This document shows positions 15,007 through 25,900 of a stretch of DNA of 26,510 bases, piece by piece; the stretch's first letter is position 1, and the number at the start of each line of letters is the position of its first letter. The DNA is taken from the NCBI GenBank assembly GCA_964416665.1, contig CAYQFA010000007.1, positions 1 to 26,510 on the forward strand, given 5' to 3'. Below the pieces are notes generated by a model. It did not search any database. It saw only the letters and a program-made list of their open reading frames with translations, and was not told where the DNA came from. The DNA is from JAKAGE01 sp964416665. GTDB taxonomy: Bacteria; Patescibacteriota; Minisyncoccia; UBA6257; 2-01-FULL-56-20. A program made the position numbers and the translations under genes.

Positions 15007-15381
15007 TCAGCGCGACTTCTGAAGAAGGCGATCTTTTATCTTTTCCACTATTTCGTTGATGGGATGCTGGACCTTCACGAAATAATCTTCCGCGCCCATT
15101 GCAAGCGCTTTTTTCAAATTCTCATCCTCGGAGAGATTCGAAAGAACAATGACCGGTATGTCCTTTAGTTCAGGATCTTGTTTTAACATACCGAGTACGT
15201 CGAAACCGCTGCGCTTTGGCAAAACGAGGTCGAGAAGGATAATATCCGGATTTTTGCTTTTGGCCATATTCCAGCCCTCATCGCCATCCTTCGCGGCATA
15301 CGCCTCGAAACCGGAGTCTTGTATCTTCTCCTGTAACACCTTCCGCAACGCCTCTTCGTCCTCTACTATTAGTACTTTCAT
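15007..15381 (-). CDS. Second single-domain response regulator
   Basis: 124 residues, one receiver domain: acidic pocket E7/D8 (VLIVEDEE), phosphorylation site D51 (IILLDLVLP), switch Ser in VIVLSN and the conserved Lys in DYFVKVQ. No output domain. It converges on the kinase gene (10 nt between stops) and lies 58 nt downstream of the cohesin gene on the same strand. A TAAAAT box 7 nt before the ATG suggests its own leaderless promoter; an AGGAG 13 nt upstream could alternatively serve as a poorly spaced ribosome-binding site in a read-through transcript. Partners are inferred from position only. Confidence 0.94.
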   Translation of the reverse strand: MKVLIVEDEEALRKVLQEKIQDSGFEAYAAKDGDEGWNMAKSKNPDIILLDLVLPKRSGFDVLGMLKQDPELKDIPVIVLSNLSEDENLKKALAMGAEDYFVKVQHPINEIVEKIKDRLLQKSR

Positions 15382-15388
15382 GGTATTA

Positions 15389-15394
15389 ATTTTA
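15389..15394 (-). promoter_or_regulatory. -10 box (TAAAAT) of the second response regulator
   Basis: TAAAAT (minus strand) ends 7 nt before the ATG at 15381, the same spacing as for rplY, the first regulator and the cohesin gene. No clear -35 hexamer was found. Confidence 0.4.
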
Positions 15395-15415
15395 CTCCTA
15401 TTACTTTGCCTGTAA

Positions 15416-15441
15416 AGCCGCCCGACATTGAAATAGCGGCT
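15416..15441 (-). terminator. Weak stem-loop at the end of the cohesin gene
   Basis: AGCCGC pairs with GCGGCT (15436-15441 and 15416-15421 on the minus strand) across a 14-nt loop, and TTTACA follows. It overlaps the stop codon of the cohesin gene. The short T run makes it at best a partial terminator before the regulator gene. Confidence 0.3.
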
Positions 15442-16918
15442 ATTGTTCTATCTCCTCAACGTTCTCGGATACATAATGTTTCATCTTTTCTATCGCTTCC
15501 TTCGTTGTGGCAAGCAGGAATTTTATGTTCGCCATCTGCGATTCTCCCGATCCGTTATTGCAGGCGTCCAAAAGTTTATCAATGTTCTTTTCGACGACAT
15601 TGAACCCCGTGGAGACATCCCTTCCGGCGATGATGACCCTGTTCTTCCTTTGCGCCTTCATTCTGCGCCCCAACCACCACCCGATCAAAATTCCGATCAG
15701 GATGACCGCGATAATGGTGCCGAAGAAGATCTCCTCGGTTATTTTGATCCCGCCAACCGTGAAGAATGGCGGCAACGCGATCGTTACGGAAATCCGGCTT
15801 GCCGTTATGTTGCCGGCATAGTCGACCGCTTGCACCACGATGTCGTGGGACCCGAAAGAAAGGGAAGGCAAGACGAACGACGTATCGGTGGTCGATCCCA
15901 CCACGTTCCCATCTGCCAGTATCTGGTAAAACGCCACACCCGACGGCTGGTCCTTCGTTCCGAATTGCACCGTCGGAGCCGATATTTCGGTCGGAGATCC
16001 CTCTTTTATCGTGGCGGAAAATGGGAACGGCGGTGTGACGTCGATCGCAATCCGGTAATTGGTCGTAGGACCCCACCCCGCCGAGTTCTTAAACCGCACA
16101 TGCAAATACCAAATGCCCTCTCCCACGGCGCTGAACGTTTTATTGCCGAACAATCCCTCGGAAACGGTCGGATTGGACTGCGGGTTCTGATCCACGGCGG
16201 TCGCAACATCGGTCACGTCCGCAGGCAACTGCCATTGCACGAGAAAATTTCCAATCGTGTTATACCACGCGTTCTGGTCGGGATAAAGACCTACGGAAAG
16301 GGATGGCGCGACCGGCACCGTGGTGGTCGGTACCGCCGGACGCTTGATCTGCACCGGTGCGGGCGGCGCCTGCTGAACAACAGCCTGTGGCGCAACGACC
16401 GCCTGCGTTGATGAGACGATCGGCAAAGACGTGGTGTTCGGTGCGCCAACTACGAACGACATGGCGGTCGAGGTGGAGAGGATGTTCGCTCCCGTCCCGT
16501 CCCCCGCGGTCACCCCGGCGTTCTCAAAACCGATGGTTGCAAGCCCCGTTCCGCGGGCTTCGAACACGACATCCAAAACATAGAGCGAACCTCCGCTGAA
16601 AGAATTGGTGGCGCCACCAAGGAACGATATCTGGCCTGTTGACGTGTTGACAGTCGGCTCCTGCGCCCAAATATTGAACACGGAATTGCTGTGGTCAACC
16701 CGCACGACCTGCAAAATGTCCGTCGGGTAGGTGATCGTCCCCTGCGCGGCATTCACGGTCTGTCCCTGGCTATCGATGCGCACGCTTACGTCGATCGTGT
16801 CTCCGATCGACGCGCTGGTCACCCCCGACATGAACGACATGGTCGCCGCGTGCGCCACGTTGAACGACACCACCGCGATCGCCGCGGAAAGGAGTAAAAG
16901 TTTTTTTATGGAATGCAT
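15440..16918 (-). CDS. Membrane-anchored cohesin-domain surface protein
   Basis: 492 residues. Signal peptide 1-24 (cleavage after VAHA). A cohesin domain (about 25-157) starts with FMSGVTSASIGDTIDVSVRIDSQG and includes GTITYPTDILQVV and LYVLDVVFEARGTG, the pattern of cellulosomal cohesins. A Pro/Val/Gln-rich linker (about 160-205) follows, then a beta-rich Ig-like region (about 207-292) and a second Ig-like domain (about 294-382, KDQPSGVAFYQILADG...VQAVDYAGN). A single membrane helix (about 398-418) ends in GRRMKAQRK, and a 74-residue charged, helical cytoplasmic tail remains. Cohesins bind dockerins with Ca; the gene immediately upstream (34 nt) encodes a giant protein ending in a dockerin, so this protein likely anchors it to the membrane. 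A -10 box 7 nt before the ATG suggests separate transcription too. Confidence 0.9.
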   Translation of the reverse strand: MHSIKKLLLLSAAIAVVSFNVAHAATMSFMSGVTSASIGDTIDVSVRIDSQGQTVNAAQGTITYPTDILQVVRVDHSNSVFNIWAQEPTVNTSTGQISFLGGATNSFSGGSLYVLDVVFEARGTGLATIGFENAGVTAGDGTGANILSTSTAMSFVVGAPNTTSLPIVSSTQAVVAPQAVVQQAPPAPVQIKRPAVPTTTVPVAPSLSVGLYPDQNAWYNTIGNFLVQWQLPADVTDVATAVDQNPQSNPTVSEGLFGNKTFSAVGEGIWYLHVRFKNSAGWGPTTNYRIAIDVTPPFPFSATIKEGSPTEISAPTVQFGTKDQPSGVAFYQILADGNVVGSTTDTSFVLPSLSFGSHDIVVQAVDYAGNITASRISVTIALPPFFTVGGIKITEEIFFGTIIAVILIGILIGWWLGRRMKAQRKNRVIIAGRDVSTGFNVVEKNIDKLLDACNNGSGESQMANIKFLLATTKEAIEKMKHYVSENVEEIEQ

Positions 16919-16925
16919 ATCTTTA

Positions 16926-16931
16926 ATTATA
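16926..16931 (-). promoter_or_regulatory. -10 box (TATAAT) of the cohesin gene
   Basis: A perfect TATAAT lies 7 nt before the ATG at 16918, within the 34-nt gap after the giant gene. No good -35 hexamer. An AGGAG lies about 26 nt upstream of the start, too far to act as a ribosome-binding site. Confidence 0.5.
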
Positions 16932-16952
16932 CACTACTGCTCCTGTCGTTTT

Positions 16953-19900
16953 TCATTGTTGCTGTGAAATGGCCGCCATCAGGATGTTCAGATCGTTCAC
17001 GTCAACGACCCCGTCGCCGTTGAAGTCAAGCACTTTCACGATGGTCGGGTCCACGATATGGAAGTTGGTAAGACCGGCGTTCAAGGTCTTGAGGTATGAG
17101 AGGAAAATGCTCAGGTCTTTGATATCAATGACGCCATCGCCGTTCAGGTCAAGCTTCGGGTTCTGGAGCGGTGATATCGTGAACGATTGTTGGTTCGAGA
17201 AATCGCTTTCGGCCTGTTTTGTATACGTCGCGCCGATGGTGACGGGGACGGCCCCTCCGTTCGTTCCGGCGGTCTGTGCCGGAATAAAGGCGGTATACGT
17301 TCCCGATGCGTTCTTGGTAAGCAGGGCACCGTTCGTGGCGTCGTTTACGAAGATCTCGTTCTCGGAAAATGGATTCTCATATCCCAACACCTCGACCGCA
17401 CCCTCGGCATATTTTTGTATCGCCCAGACCGCGTGGCGTCCGAAGCCCAGCGAGTCGGTGTCGAGCGGATAGGTGTACTTTCCCGAAGGATCGTTCACCA
17501 CGACGGTTCCCGCGGCGGCACCGTCGACAAAAAGCTCGACGGTCGCTTTGGGCGTCGCGTAACCGGTGATGACGAGCGGCTGACCCTTGGTGACCACGGA
17601 CGAATTCTCAAACCCGAGCGTCGGCGCGGCGAGAATGTTCCCGTAGACAAGCTTGTCTTGCGCCGGAATGTTATACGCTTTCGTCTGAGAAACAAGGCCG
17701 TTCCGATCCGTGAAGGAAAGAAGATAGGTCTGTCCGCTGAGCCGCGTCACACCGTTCAGTTGCATCAAGAACGAACCATCCGCGGCGACGGGGGTGGCCT
17801 GGATCGTCGGGATCGCCTGGAGTCCAAGATCCTTGCGTATCACCGAGACCGACGCGCCGGGATATGCCATGCCGGAGAACGTTATGGTAATGCCCGGCTT
17901 GATGCCGGGAGCGACCGCGGCGGACGACGGCCCTCCACCGCCGCCCAATACTGAAGTGGTGGAGGACGTGGACACGGAGGTGGAGACGACCGGCTTCGGA
18001 TTGAATACGATATTGACGGTCGCTCCCACGCCAAGGCCGGTGCCTTGCGTATCCCGCAGGCCGATCGTCACGGTCTCACCCACAAGGTCCGTGATCGTGG
18101 TCGTTCCAACGCCGTTCACAATGTTGACCAAACCACCGCCCGTCGCCGATCCCGATACCGTGACGGTGACGCCAGCGGCATATGACGGATATATATTATT
18201 CGATGAGTCCACGGCATAAACATTTCCCGTCACGGTATCCCCTGCGGTCGCACTTGCCGGGATGTTCGCGAAGATGAATTTGACCGCACCGGGGGTGACC
18301 ATGAAGGTATCGCTCGCGTCGGCGATCCCTGCAGCTCCGTCAGGAGCGACAGGATTGTCCGAGGCGGTGACCGTGCGGGATCCGGACGAGTCGTCGTAAT
18401 ACCAAAAGACCGTCGACGTGCTCCCGTCGGCGATGATCGTCGAAGTGACCGGCGTGCCGCCCGTCGGGGCGTCGAAGAAGGCCGCGTTCGTACTGGTCGA
18501 GTTCGAATAAAGATATGCCACGGTGCTGCTCGCCGAAACAGGATTTCCGAACTGATCCTCACGGCCGACCGTATAGCCAAGCCGCGTATCGACGTTCATG
18601 TTGCCCGGATGGCTCAGGGTGAACTGCGAAACGGCGCCCGGTACGAAGGTGATGTTCGCCGCCGCGCTTACATCAAGGCCGGTCGATTGGGAATCCTGGA
18701 GGCCGAGGGCAACGGCCTGGGCAATATTGTCGCTTACGGTTGACGTTCCAACGCCGTTGATAATGGTCACGAGACCACCGCCCGTGCCGGAACCGCCGAC
18801 GGTGAGCGTCACTCCCTGCTCGAACGATGTGTCGATCGTGCCCGATGCGTTGATGGCCTCGATATTAAATGCCACGTTATTCCCGACGATCGCGCTCGAT
18901 GTCACGTTGGCGAAAACGAATTTTATCGCGCCGGGACCCGAGACCGGGGCGTTGATCGTGAAAATGACACTTCCTGAGGTTCCGCCACCCGGCGTCGGAT
19001 TTACCACCGCGACGCTCGAGGTACCGACCGTTGCGATATCAGCTGCCGTGATCGCGGCCGTGAGCGTCGAGCTTGAGACGAAGGTGGTCGCTCGGGATGA
19101 ACCATTCCAATCCACGACCGAGCCGGACACGAAGTTCGTGCCGCTTACCGTGAGGGTAAGGCCCGATCCCCCGGCCGTGGCCGAGGTCGGATTGATAGAA
19201 ACAATAGTTGGAGCTGGGTTTATCGCCGTCGTGACCGCAAATATCTGTGCGTTCGATGTCCCTCCGCCGGGTGTTGGATTGACAACCGTGATGCTTGAAG
19301 TGCCGACCGTCGTGACATCAGCTGCCGTGATCGTCGCGGTGAGCGTCGAGCTTGAGATAAAAGTGGTGGCCCGGGATGAACCGTTCCAATCCACGACCGA
19401 GGCGGAGACGAAGTTCGTGCCGCTCACGGTGAGAGTGAAGTCGGAACTTCCCGCGCCGATCGAGCTGGGATCAAGCAATGTCGTCGCGGGAGCCGGATTC
19501 AAGATCGTAAAGGTCTGTGCGTTCGAGGTCCCGCCGCCCGGGAGTGGGTTCACGACCACGACCGAAGCCAGGCCTCCCGTTTCAACATCTACGGCGGGAA
19601 TCGTTGCCGTAAGCTGATTGGAAGAAATAAACGTGGTAGTTTCCGGAGCACCATTGAAGTCTACGGTCGACGAAGTGACGAAGTTGGCGCCGTTGACGGT
19701 CAAGACAAAACCCGTGCTTCCCGCCGAAGTCGAGGTTGGATTGAGAGAGCTCGTCGTCGGAACCGAATTTATTGCCGTCGTGACCGTGAACGTCTGCGCG
19801 TTTGATGTCCCGCCGCCCGGCGTCGGATTCACAACAGTGACGCTTGAAGTGCCGACCGTCGTGACATCAGCTGCCGTGATCATCGCGGTGAGCGTCGAGC

Positions 19901-22900
19901 TGGAAACGAAAGTAGTCGCCCGAGATGAACCGTTCCACTCCACGACCGAGCCGGACACAAAGTTCGTACCGCTTACCGTGAGGGTGAAGTCGGAGCTTCC
20001 CGCAGAGGTCGAGGTCGGATTCAGCGAATCACTGGTCGGAACGGGATTATTGATAGTGAATGTTTCCACGTTTGAGGTCCCGCCGCCGGGTGTCGGGTTC
20101 ACGACGGTCACTGGGAGGCTTCCCCCCGTTGCGAGATCGGAAGCAAGAATATTTGCGGTAAGCGTCGTACTGGAAATGAAATTGGTGGTCCGATTGAAGC
20201 CATCCCATTGAACCTGCGAGGTCGAAATGAACCCGGCGCCGGTAAGCGTCAGCAAGAATCCTGCGCTGCCAGCAGTGGTGGAGGTCGAAGAAAGCGCAGT
20301 CAGTGCAGGTGTAGGATTCTGCGGCGTCGTGACCGTGAATGTCTGCGGCGAGGACGTTCCCCCTCCGGGTGCTGGCGTGACAACGGTCACCGGAACAATT
20401 CCGGCAGTTGCAATATCCGTCGCCGGGACGACAGCGGTAATTTCGCCAGCAGAAACGAAAGTGGTAACGAGCGGAACTCCGTTCCAATCCACGACCGAAG
20501 AAGCAGAAAAGTCCGAACCAGCGGCGGTCAATGTGAACTGCGAACTTCCGGCTGTGGATGACGCCGGGCTAATCGAGGTCAGAACGGGTGCGGCGTTTGT
20601 GATGTCCGCAGTAGTGGTCGGCTGAGTCAGAGTGTAATTCGAAGCTTGGGCGCCGGAGATCGTGAGGCTGGAGACGGTGACCGTGATTCCCGTTCCGACC
20701 GAAGAGGTTGCGAAAGTGCCCATCGCCCCAGCCGTATTCAGCGTGACCGCATCGCCGGGAACGACTCCCACGAGCGCCGCGCCGGTGGTATTCAAAGTGG
20801 CGGACGTCGTGCCGTCATATGTTTTATTGCTGGCGGTAATCCCGGTCACGGTGAGCGGCTTCGCGGTGATGGTCTGCGATAAGACGCTTGAGGTGCTGCT
20901 GGCAAAATTGCTATCTCCTCCATATACGGCAGTGATGGAATGCGGAGAACCGGAGACGGAAAGGGTGCTTGTTGAAAACGTGGCAACGCCAGGAGTCGCA
21001 CCATTCAGGGTTCCTGTGCCAAGCGTGGTCACGCCGTCCTGAAATGCCACCGATCCCGTCGGCGGGCCGCCGGCAGCCGGAGTCACGGTTGCGGTGAAGG
21101 TCACGGAACTTCCATAGACGAATGAGGTTGCGGAAGATGTCACCGCGAGCGAAGTCGGTTCCTCATTCACTATCAAGGATTGCACATTCGACGTCCCGCC
21201 GCCCGGAGTTGAATTCACCACCGTGATAGAATCCGTTGCCGCCGTTGTGATATCGATGGCCGGAACCGTTGCGGTCAGCTGGGTCGATGAAACAAAGGAG
21301 GTCGCGAGCGGAGAGCCATTGAAGTCAATGATCGAGCCTGCCACGAAATTTGTGCCGTTGACCGTAAGCGTGAAGCTTGATCCCCCGGCGGCGGTCGATG
21401 TCGGCGAAATGGTCGCGATGGTTGGCACGGGATTATTGATAGTGAATGTCTGAGCGGAAGACGTTCCCCCGCCGGGCGCGGGCGTGACGACGGTCACCGA
21501 GGAAGTCCCAGCTGTGGCGATATCCCCCGCCGGGATGACGGCCATAATCTGGGTTGATGAGGAAAAGGTAGTGACGAGAGCGATCCCGTTCCAGTAGATG
21601 GTCGAAGATGCGGTAAAGGACGAACCATTGGCGGTTAGAGTGAATCCGACGCCTCCGGCAGTGGTGGAGGTTGGCGAAAGAGAAGAAAGAACGGGAGTCG
21701 GGCTCAAGATATTCGCGGTGGTCGTCGGCTGGGTCAAAGAATAATTATTAGCGGACGATCCGCTGATCGTAAGTCCCGATATCGTGACCGCGATTCCTGT
21801 TCCCACTGACGAGGTTGCAAAAGTGCCCATCGCCCCAGCCGTATTCAAGGTAGCCGCATCGCCGGCAATGACGCCAACAAGGACTGCGCTGCCAGTGTTC
21901 AATGTTGCCGTCGTGCTTCCATCATATGTTTTGTTGTTTGCGGTAATCCCGGTTACGGTCAGGGATTTGGAAGTGATGTTGGCCGTGGTCGTCGGTTCAG
22001 TAAGGGAATAATTCGAAGCTTGGGCACCAGTCAATGACTGGCCACTGACCGCAACGGTTATGCCATTCCCAACGGACGAAGTGGCGAACGTACCCAATGC
22101 GGTGCCAGACAGTGAGACAGAATCTCCACTGATAACACCCACCAGGGTTCCTGGAGCGCCCACTAAAGTGGCTGTAGTCGATGCGTCGTACGTTTTATTT
22201 GAAGCCGTAATGCCGGAGACGGTCAAATTCTTTGCCGTGATGTTTGCGGTGGTAGTCGGCTGGGTCAGAGTGTAATTTGAAGCCTGAGCTCCGGAAATAG
22301 TGAGACCGGAGACCGTGACTGTGATTCCCGTTCCCACCGACGAGGTCGCGAATGCGCCTACTGCGGAAGCGGTGTTAAGGGTGACCGAATCGCCAAGGAC
22401 AACTCCCGTGAGGGTTGCACCGCTAGTATTCAAAGCCACGGATGTTGTACCGTCGTATGGTTTATTGGCGGCGGTGATCCCGGAGACGGTCAAATTCTTT
22501 GCCGTGATGTTTGCGGTAGTCGTTGGTTCGATGAGGGAATAATTTCCGGCTTGGGCACCAGCCAAAGACTGTCCGCTCACCGTGACCGTAATCCCTGTTC
22601 CGACCGACGAGGTAGTGAAGGTTCCGACAGCGGTTCCAGCAAGAGAAACCGTGTCGCCAAGGACGACTCCTACCAATGTGCCCGGCATGCCGATAAGCGT
22701 GGCTGTCGTTGAGGCGTCGTATATTTTATTCGAAGCCGTGATGCCGGTCACCGTGAGCGCTTTCGCAGTGATGGCCTGCGATAAGGCACTTGAAGTGCTG
22801 CTGGCAAAATTGCTATCTCCTCCGTATATCGCAGTGATGGAATGCGGAGAACCGGAGACGGAAAGGGAGCTTGTTGAAAACGTGGCAACGCCAGGAGTCG

Positions 22901-25900
22901 CACCATTCAAAACTCCTGCGCCAAGCGTGACTGCACCGTCTTTGAATGTCACCGATCCCGTTGGCGGGCCGCCGGCAGCCGGAGTCACGGTTGCGGTGAA
23001 GGTCACGGAACTACCATAGACGGATGAGGACGCGGAAGATGTCACTGCGATCGAAGTCGAAGCTTTATTCACGGTAAAGGTCTGACTGCCCGACGTTCCC
23101 CCGCCGGGCGTCGGATTGACGACGGTGATCGCCGACGTCGTTGGCGTTGTGAGGTCGGAGGTAAGAATGACAGCAGTAAGCGTCGTGCTCGAAACGAAAG
23201 TCGTCGTGCGAGCCGAACCGTTCCACTGGACCGAAGAAGATGCGATAAAATTCGTTCCGGTCAAAGTCAACGTGAAGCCCGTGCTTCCGGCGGTGGTAGA
23301 AGTGGGCGAGATGGAGGTAAGTGTCGGGGCAGGATTTTTTACGGTCAAGGTCTGCGCATTCGAGGTCCCGCCGCCCGGCGTCGGGTTCACGACCGTGATC
23401 GAATCCGTTCCGCCGACGGCGATATCGGCAGCGGGAATGGTTGCGCTGATGGATGAGCCGGAAATAAACGTGGTCACCAGCGGCGTTCCGTTAAAATCGA
23501 TAGTTGATGACGCGCTAAAGTTCGTACCGGTGACGGTGAGGACAAATGACGATCCCCCTGCCGTAGTGGATGTGGGTGAAATAGTGCTCGTCGTCGGAAC
23601 GGGATTATTGATAGTGAACGTCTGCGCATTCGAAGTTCCGCCACCCGGTGCCGGGTTCACGACGGTGATCGAGGCGGTTCCTGCAGCCGCAACGTCGGCG
23701 GCAGTGATGGTGGTGGTAAGCGTTGTGCTTGAAACAAAGGTTGTGGTGCGCGGCGAACCGTTGAAATCGGCGGTTGACGAGGCATCAAAGTTCGTGCCAT
23801 TTATGGTCATGGTGAAACTCGTTCCTCCGGCCGTGGTCGAAGTGGGCGAGATCGAAGTCGTCGTTGGAATTGGATTTTTTACGGTCAAAGTTTGAGCACC
23901 CGAAGTTCCCCCGCCCGGCGTCGGATTGACGACGGTGATGGAATCCGTTCCGCCGACCGCGATATCGCTAGCGGGAATGGTTGCGGTAATAGATGAGCTT
24001 GAAACGAACGTGGTGACAAGCGCCACGCCATTGAAGTCCATGGTTGACGACGCGGTGAAGTTCGTACCGGTGACGGTGATCGTGAAACTATTTCCTCCGG
24101 CGGTCGTGGACGTGGGACTGATCGACGCGGCGGTGGGAACTGGATTAAGGATGGTCAGGGTCTGCGCATTCGAGGTCCCGCCGCCCGGTGCCGGATTGAC
24201 GACGGTGATCGAGGCGGTTCCCGCAGCCGCAACGTCGGCGGCCGTTATCACGGCGGTGACCTGCGTATACGATACGAAGGTCGTCGTCCTCGGCGAACCG
24301 TTGATATCAACGACCGAAGACGAATCGAAGCCGGTGCCGTTGACGGTCAACGTGAACTGCGCTCCCCCGGCGGTGGTCGATGTCGGCGAAATGGAAACTG
24401 TCGTCGGGACCGCATGGCCGGGCTGAAGAGCGAGCGTGACTGCCTGACCGGCGTCGGAGGCATCGCTCAGCGACGAGACGGTCGCGGTATTCACTCCGGT
24501 CGCTCCGGCGGCCGCTTGAACGACGTGATTGACGCTCAATGATTCGCCCACGTCGTTCGGAACGACGGCCGATGCGGCATCAACGTCCTGGATCATATCG
24601 AAGACCCCGTTCCAGCTATCGGCATTCGCGTCGGAATATCCGGTGACGACCATCGCTCCGGAAACGGTACTGGTGACGCTCGGCGCGTTTTGGATATACG
24701 AGTTATCCAAAGGCGCGGTGCTCGAAACGGCGTTCACGGGAGTCGTCGGACTTACGCCGGAAAAATCCTCGATAGCGCCGGCGGATCCGGTGGAACCGGA
24801 GCTCAACGTCCAGGTGTAGCTCGACGGTTCGCTCGCGCCGGCCAAAAGCACGTACGTCGCCATGCCGTCGGCGTCATCAAAGGAATTGGTCTGATTGTTC
24901 TCCAACACCCAGCCGGTCGGAGCGGTAAGCGTCTCCGTGTTCGGCCGATATGAGATCATGGCCACTTCGGTATCGCCCTGAACGACGCCGGTCGGTTTAT
25001 TGACAGTAATAGTGGTGGAAGCGCCATTGAGGCTCGTCGAGGTGGCGGATTTGAAAACGATCAACGACGACGGCATCGCCGACACCGTGAACGTCTGGCC
25101 GCTCGAAGTGCCTCCGCTTGCGGCAGGGTTTGCGACCGTGATGCTCGAGGTGCCGACCGAGGCAATATCCGCCGCATTGATCGCCGCGGTAAGCTGGGTC
25201 GCCGAGACGAACGTCGTCGTGCGCGCAGAGCCGTTCCAATCAACCGTCGAGGAAGCGACGTAGTTCGCGCCGTTCACCGTCAAAGTGAACGCGGACGTGC
25301 CCGCGATGGCGGAGGTGGCGGAAAGCGAAGTGATGGTCGGCGCGGGCGGACTGTTCACGGTGATCGCACTGCTCAATGCGGACGTGACGCCCGAAGAGGT
25401 GGCGCATATCTTTATGCTTTGCGCGGCGGAGTACTGCATCGCGGTGTAGGTCATGACACCGGAGGCCACCGCCGCGCCGCTTGCGGGAGTTGATGTGATC
25501 GTACCGCTTCCCGCCGTGCCGCCGCAGGCCTGGGTGGAAAGCACAGGCGCCAAACCGATCGTCGACGCGCTATCCGAAGTCTCGGTATTTCCGTACTGGT
25601 CCTCGAGATGGATGACCGGATCGGTCGAAAAATTCACGCTCGTCGTCGCGATGGCCGAAGGCTGTGTCGTGTAAACCAACTGATTCTTTGCGCCGGCGAT
25701 CTCAGTAAGCGTTCCTAAATTAGTGGTACCGTTCGTGATGCCGGAAACGGTCGCCGTGCCGGATTTTGTCACGTTGCCCGTCGCGAGCGGGGTGCCCGCC
25801 GTCGGCCGGACCTGAATATTCGAAAATACAACCTTGCATCGTGTCGTATTCGGATTGCCATCCTGCGCATTAAGCGTGAACGTCACTGTACCGGCGGCCG

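Noticed and set aside
18598..20211. Long plus-strand frames with Val/Pro-rich repeats opposite the giant gene
   Set aside because: They are periodic because they mirror the TIG repeat codons. The minus strand carries the signal peptide, domain motifs and dockerin.
18945..24415. CRISPR-like or other non-coding direct repeats
   Set aside because: The repeats are about 270 bp, imperfect, without spacers, and stay in one open reading frame encoding known domain types.
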